From assembly GCA_021300125.1 (NCBI GenBank), contig JAJTHX010000393.1, positions 1 through 7,356 of the forward strand: a stretch of 7,356 nt of DNA, read 5' to 3'. A model generated the notes under the pieces. That model was not told where the DNA came from. It did not search any database and worked only from the letters and a program-made list of their open reading frames with translations. Positions within the stretch are counted from its first letter, which is position 1, and each line of letters begins with the position of its first letter. The DNA comes from Betaproteobacteria bacterium. Lineage in GTDB: Bacteria; Pseudomonadota; Gammaproteobacteria; Burkholderiales; SG8-41. This document shows, in pieces, positions 6,472 through 7,356 of this stretch. Position numbers and translations under genes: made by a program.

Positions 6472-7356
6472 TCAGCCCATCGCAGTCCACAACTTGTCGA
6501 GGCGCTTGTACGACACCGGAAACGGCGTCTTCAGTTCCTGCGCGTAGAGCGACACCCGCAGTTCCTCGATCTGCCAGCGGAATTCGAGCAGGCGCGGATC
6601 GACCTCCCCCGCCTTGCGCTGCTGGTCCAGCCGCGTTTCGTAACGGCCCCACAGCTCGGCGATGCTGGCGGCATGTTTGCCGTCGCGCTCGACGTTGGAC
6701 GGATATTTCTGCAGCCGCAGCTGCGCGGCTTTCAGGTAGCGCGGCAGCTGGGCAAGCTGCGGTCAGGGCGTGGCGCTGAAAAATCCCTTGCAGACCAGTC
6801 GCTGGTTTTGCGCGCGGATGTCATTGGCCGGCCGCGACAGGCTGCCCTTGGCCGCGCCCAGCGCCAGTGACAATTGGTGCTGCTCGGCGGCGATCGCCGT
6901 GAACAGCCGCAGCGCCGCCTCGCTCACCGCGGGCAGGCGGGTGCGCGCGCGCTTGACCTGCTCCTCGAACGCTTTCAGTCCCCGCGGCAACTCGTCATCG
7001 CCGATGAAAGCGCGGTCACAGATCGCGGCGATGAGGTCGGCGCGCAGGTCATCGGCGCCGGCGATGCCGCGCAGCTGCAGCGCGGCCTGCTCGAAACCCT
7101 TGAGGCCCTTCTCGAGCTGGCTCATCTGCGCCTTCAGCGCGAGGCGCATCAGGCGCACCACGCCGGCGCGCATGGAGGCCTGCGCCGCTTCCTGGATGTC
7201 AAACAGCCGGATCGCCACGCGGTCGCCTTCGTCCGCCAGCGCCGGATAGCCGGTGACCTTGCGTCCGCCGCGGCTGAAGGTGATGGTCGGCGGCAGGTCA
7301 CCGAAATCCCAGGTCCTGATGCCTTCGCGCTCGATGCCGGAGGCACTGTCCTTGGC
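6472..7356 (-). pseudogene. hrpA: ATP-dependent RNA helicase HrpA, C-terminal region, interrupted by an in-frame TGA
   Basis: The last 294 codons of hrpA, a DEAH-box RNA helicase; the helicase core lies beyond the right edge. The part seen is the conserved C-terminal DUF3418-type region. From the edge it reads WDFGDLPPTITF, then RGGRKVTGYPALADEGD and VAIRLFD, a long helical section, and FFSATP. The same frame then meets TGA at 6763-6765 and continues in well-conserved HrpA sequence: LPRYLKAAQLRLQKYP, then EFRWQIEELRVSLYAQELKTP and FPVSYKRLDKLW, to a natural TGA at 6472. Family members, from memory, have Trp in the FFSATPW motif, so one G-to-A change (TGG to TGA) explains the stop. If real, it removes 97 residues. 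Neighbouring genes end in TGA, so the code is standard. It is a recent nonsense mutation, a leaky readthrough site, or a sequencing or assembly error. A conventional gene call would end at 6763. Confidence 0.85.
6763..6765 (-). other. In-frame TGA within hrpA where Trp is expected
   Basis: The codon follows FFSATP and precedes PQLAQLPRYLKA, both typical HrpA sequence in one frame. There is no frameshift, and the 96 sense codons downstream are open and family-like. The base after TGA is C, a context often considered weaker for termination. Confidence 0.85.

Noticed and set aside
6472..7356. Alternative genetic code (TGA read as Trp) to explain the interrupted hrpA
   Set aside because: At least three other genes in the window end at TGA exactly where their families end, and the GC-rich genome is unlike known TGA-Trp lineages.
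1..7356. A new defence, CRISPR, prophage or transposon system
   Set aside because: No repeat arrays, integrase, transposase, nuclease or toxin-like genes are visible; all genes belong to known metabolic, transport or RNA helicase families.

Overview
The window is GC-rich and densely coding. It looks like chromosomal DNA from a betaproteobacterium, most likely Burkholderiales or a relative. The clearest sign is three Bug/TctC-type extracytoplasmic solute-binding proteins (SBPs) in 7 kb with no TctA/TctB membrane genes beside them; large sets of such orphan SBPs are typical of Bordetella, Cupriavidus, Achromobacter and their relatives. The assignment comes from family knowledge, not from a search.

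Layout. The left block is read on the minus strand, entering near 3.2 kb: an alpha/beta-hydrolase (2336-3199), a Bug SBP (1293-2285), a second Bug SBP (227-1213), an intrinsic terminator (178-212), and the first 54 codons of an SDR oxidoreductase that runs off the left edge (1-162). A 185-nt divergent intergenic region (3200-3384) separates it from a plus-strand pair: a third Bug SBP (3385-4350) and, 11 nt later, a second alpha/beta-hydrolase (4362-5150). Converging on this pair with a 16-nt gap is a minus-strand Old Yellow Enzyme-type flavin oxidoreductase (5167-6408). The right end is the C-terminal part of hrpA, an ATP-dependent RNA helicase gene (6472-7356, minus), interrupted by an in-frame TGA.

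How the genes may work together (inference). Two SBP-plus-hydrolase units lie back to back around one control region, with an SDR and an ene-reductase at the flanks. This resembles a small accessory catabolic locus: periplasmic capture of organic acids, with cytoplasmic hydrolysis and redox of esters, lactones or enones. The membrane permease would have to be encoded elsewhere. No substrate can be assigned from sequence alone.

Points worth attention: the nonsense codon in hrpA at a position where a Trp is expected; a hydrolase with Cys in place of the nucleophilic Ser and no recognisable catalytic His; a nested perfect hairpin between the two left SBP genes; and a strong terminator ending only 15 nt before the SDR start codon. 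I found no RNA genes, CRISPR arrays, insertion sequences or phage genes, and no convincing new defence or mobile system.
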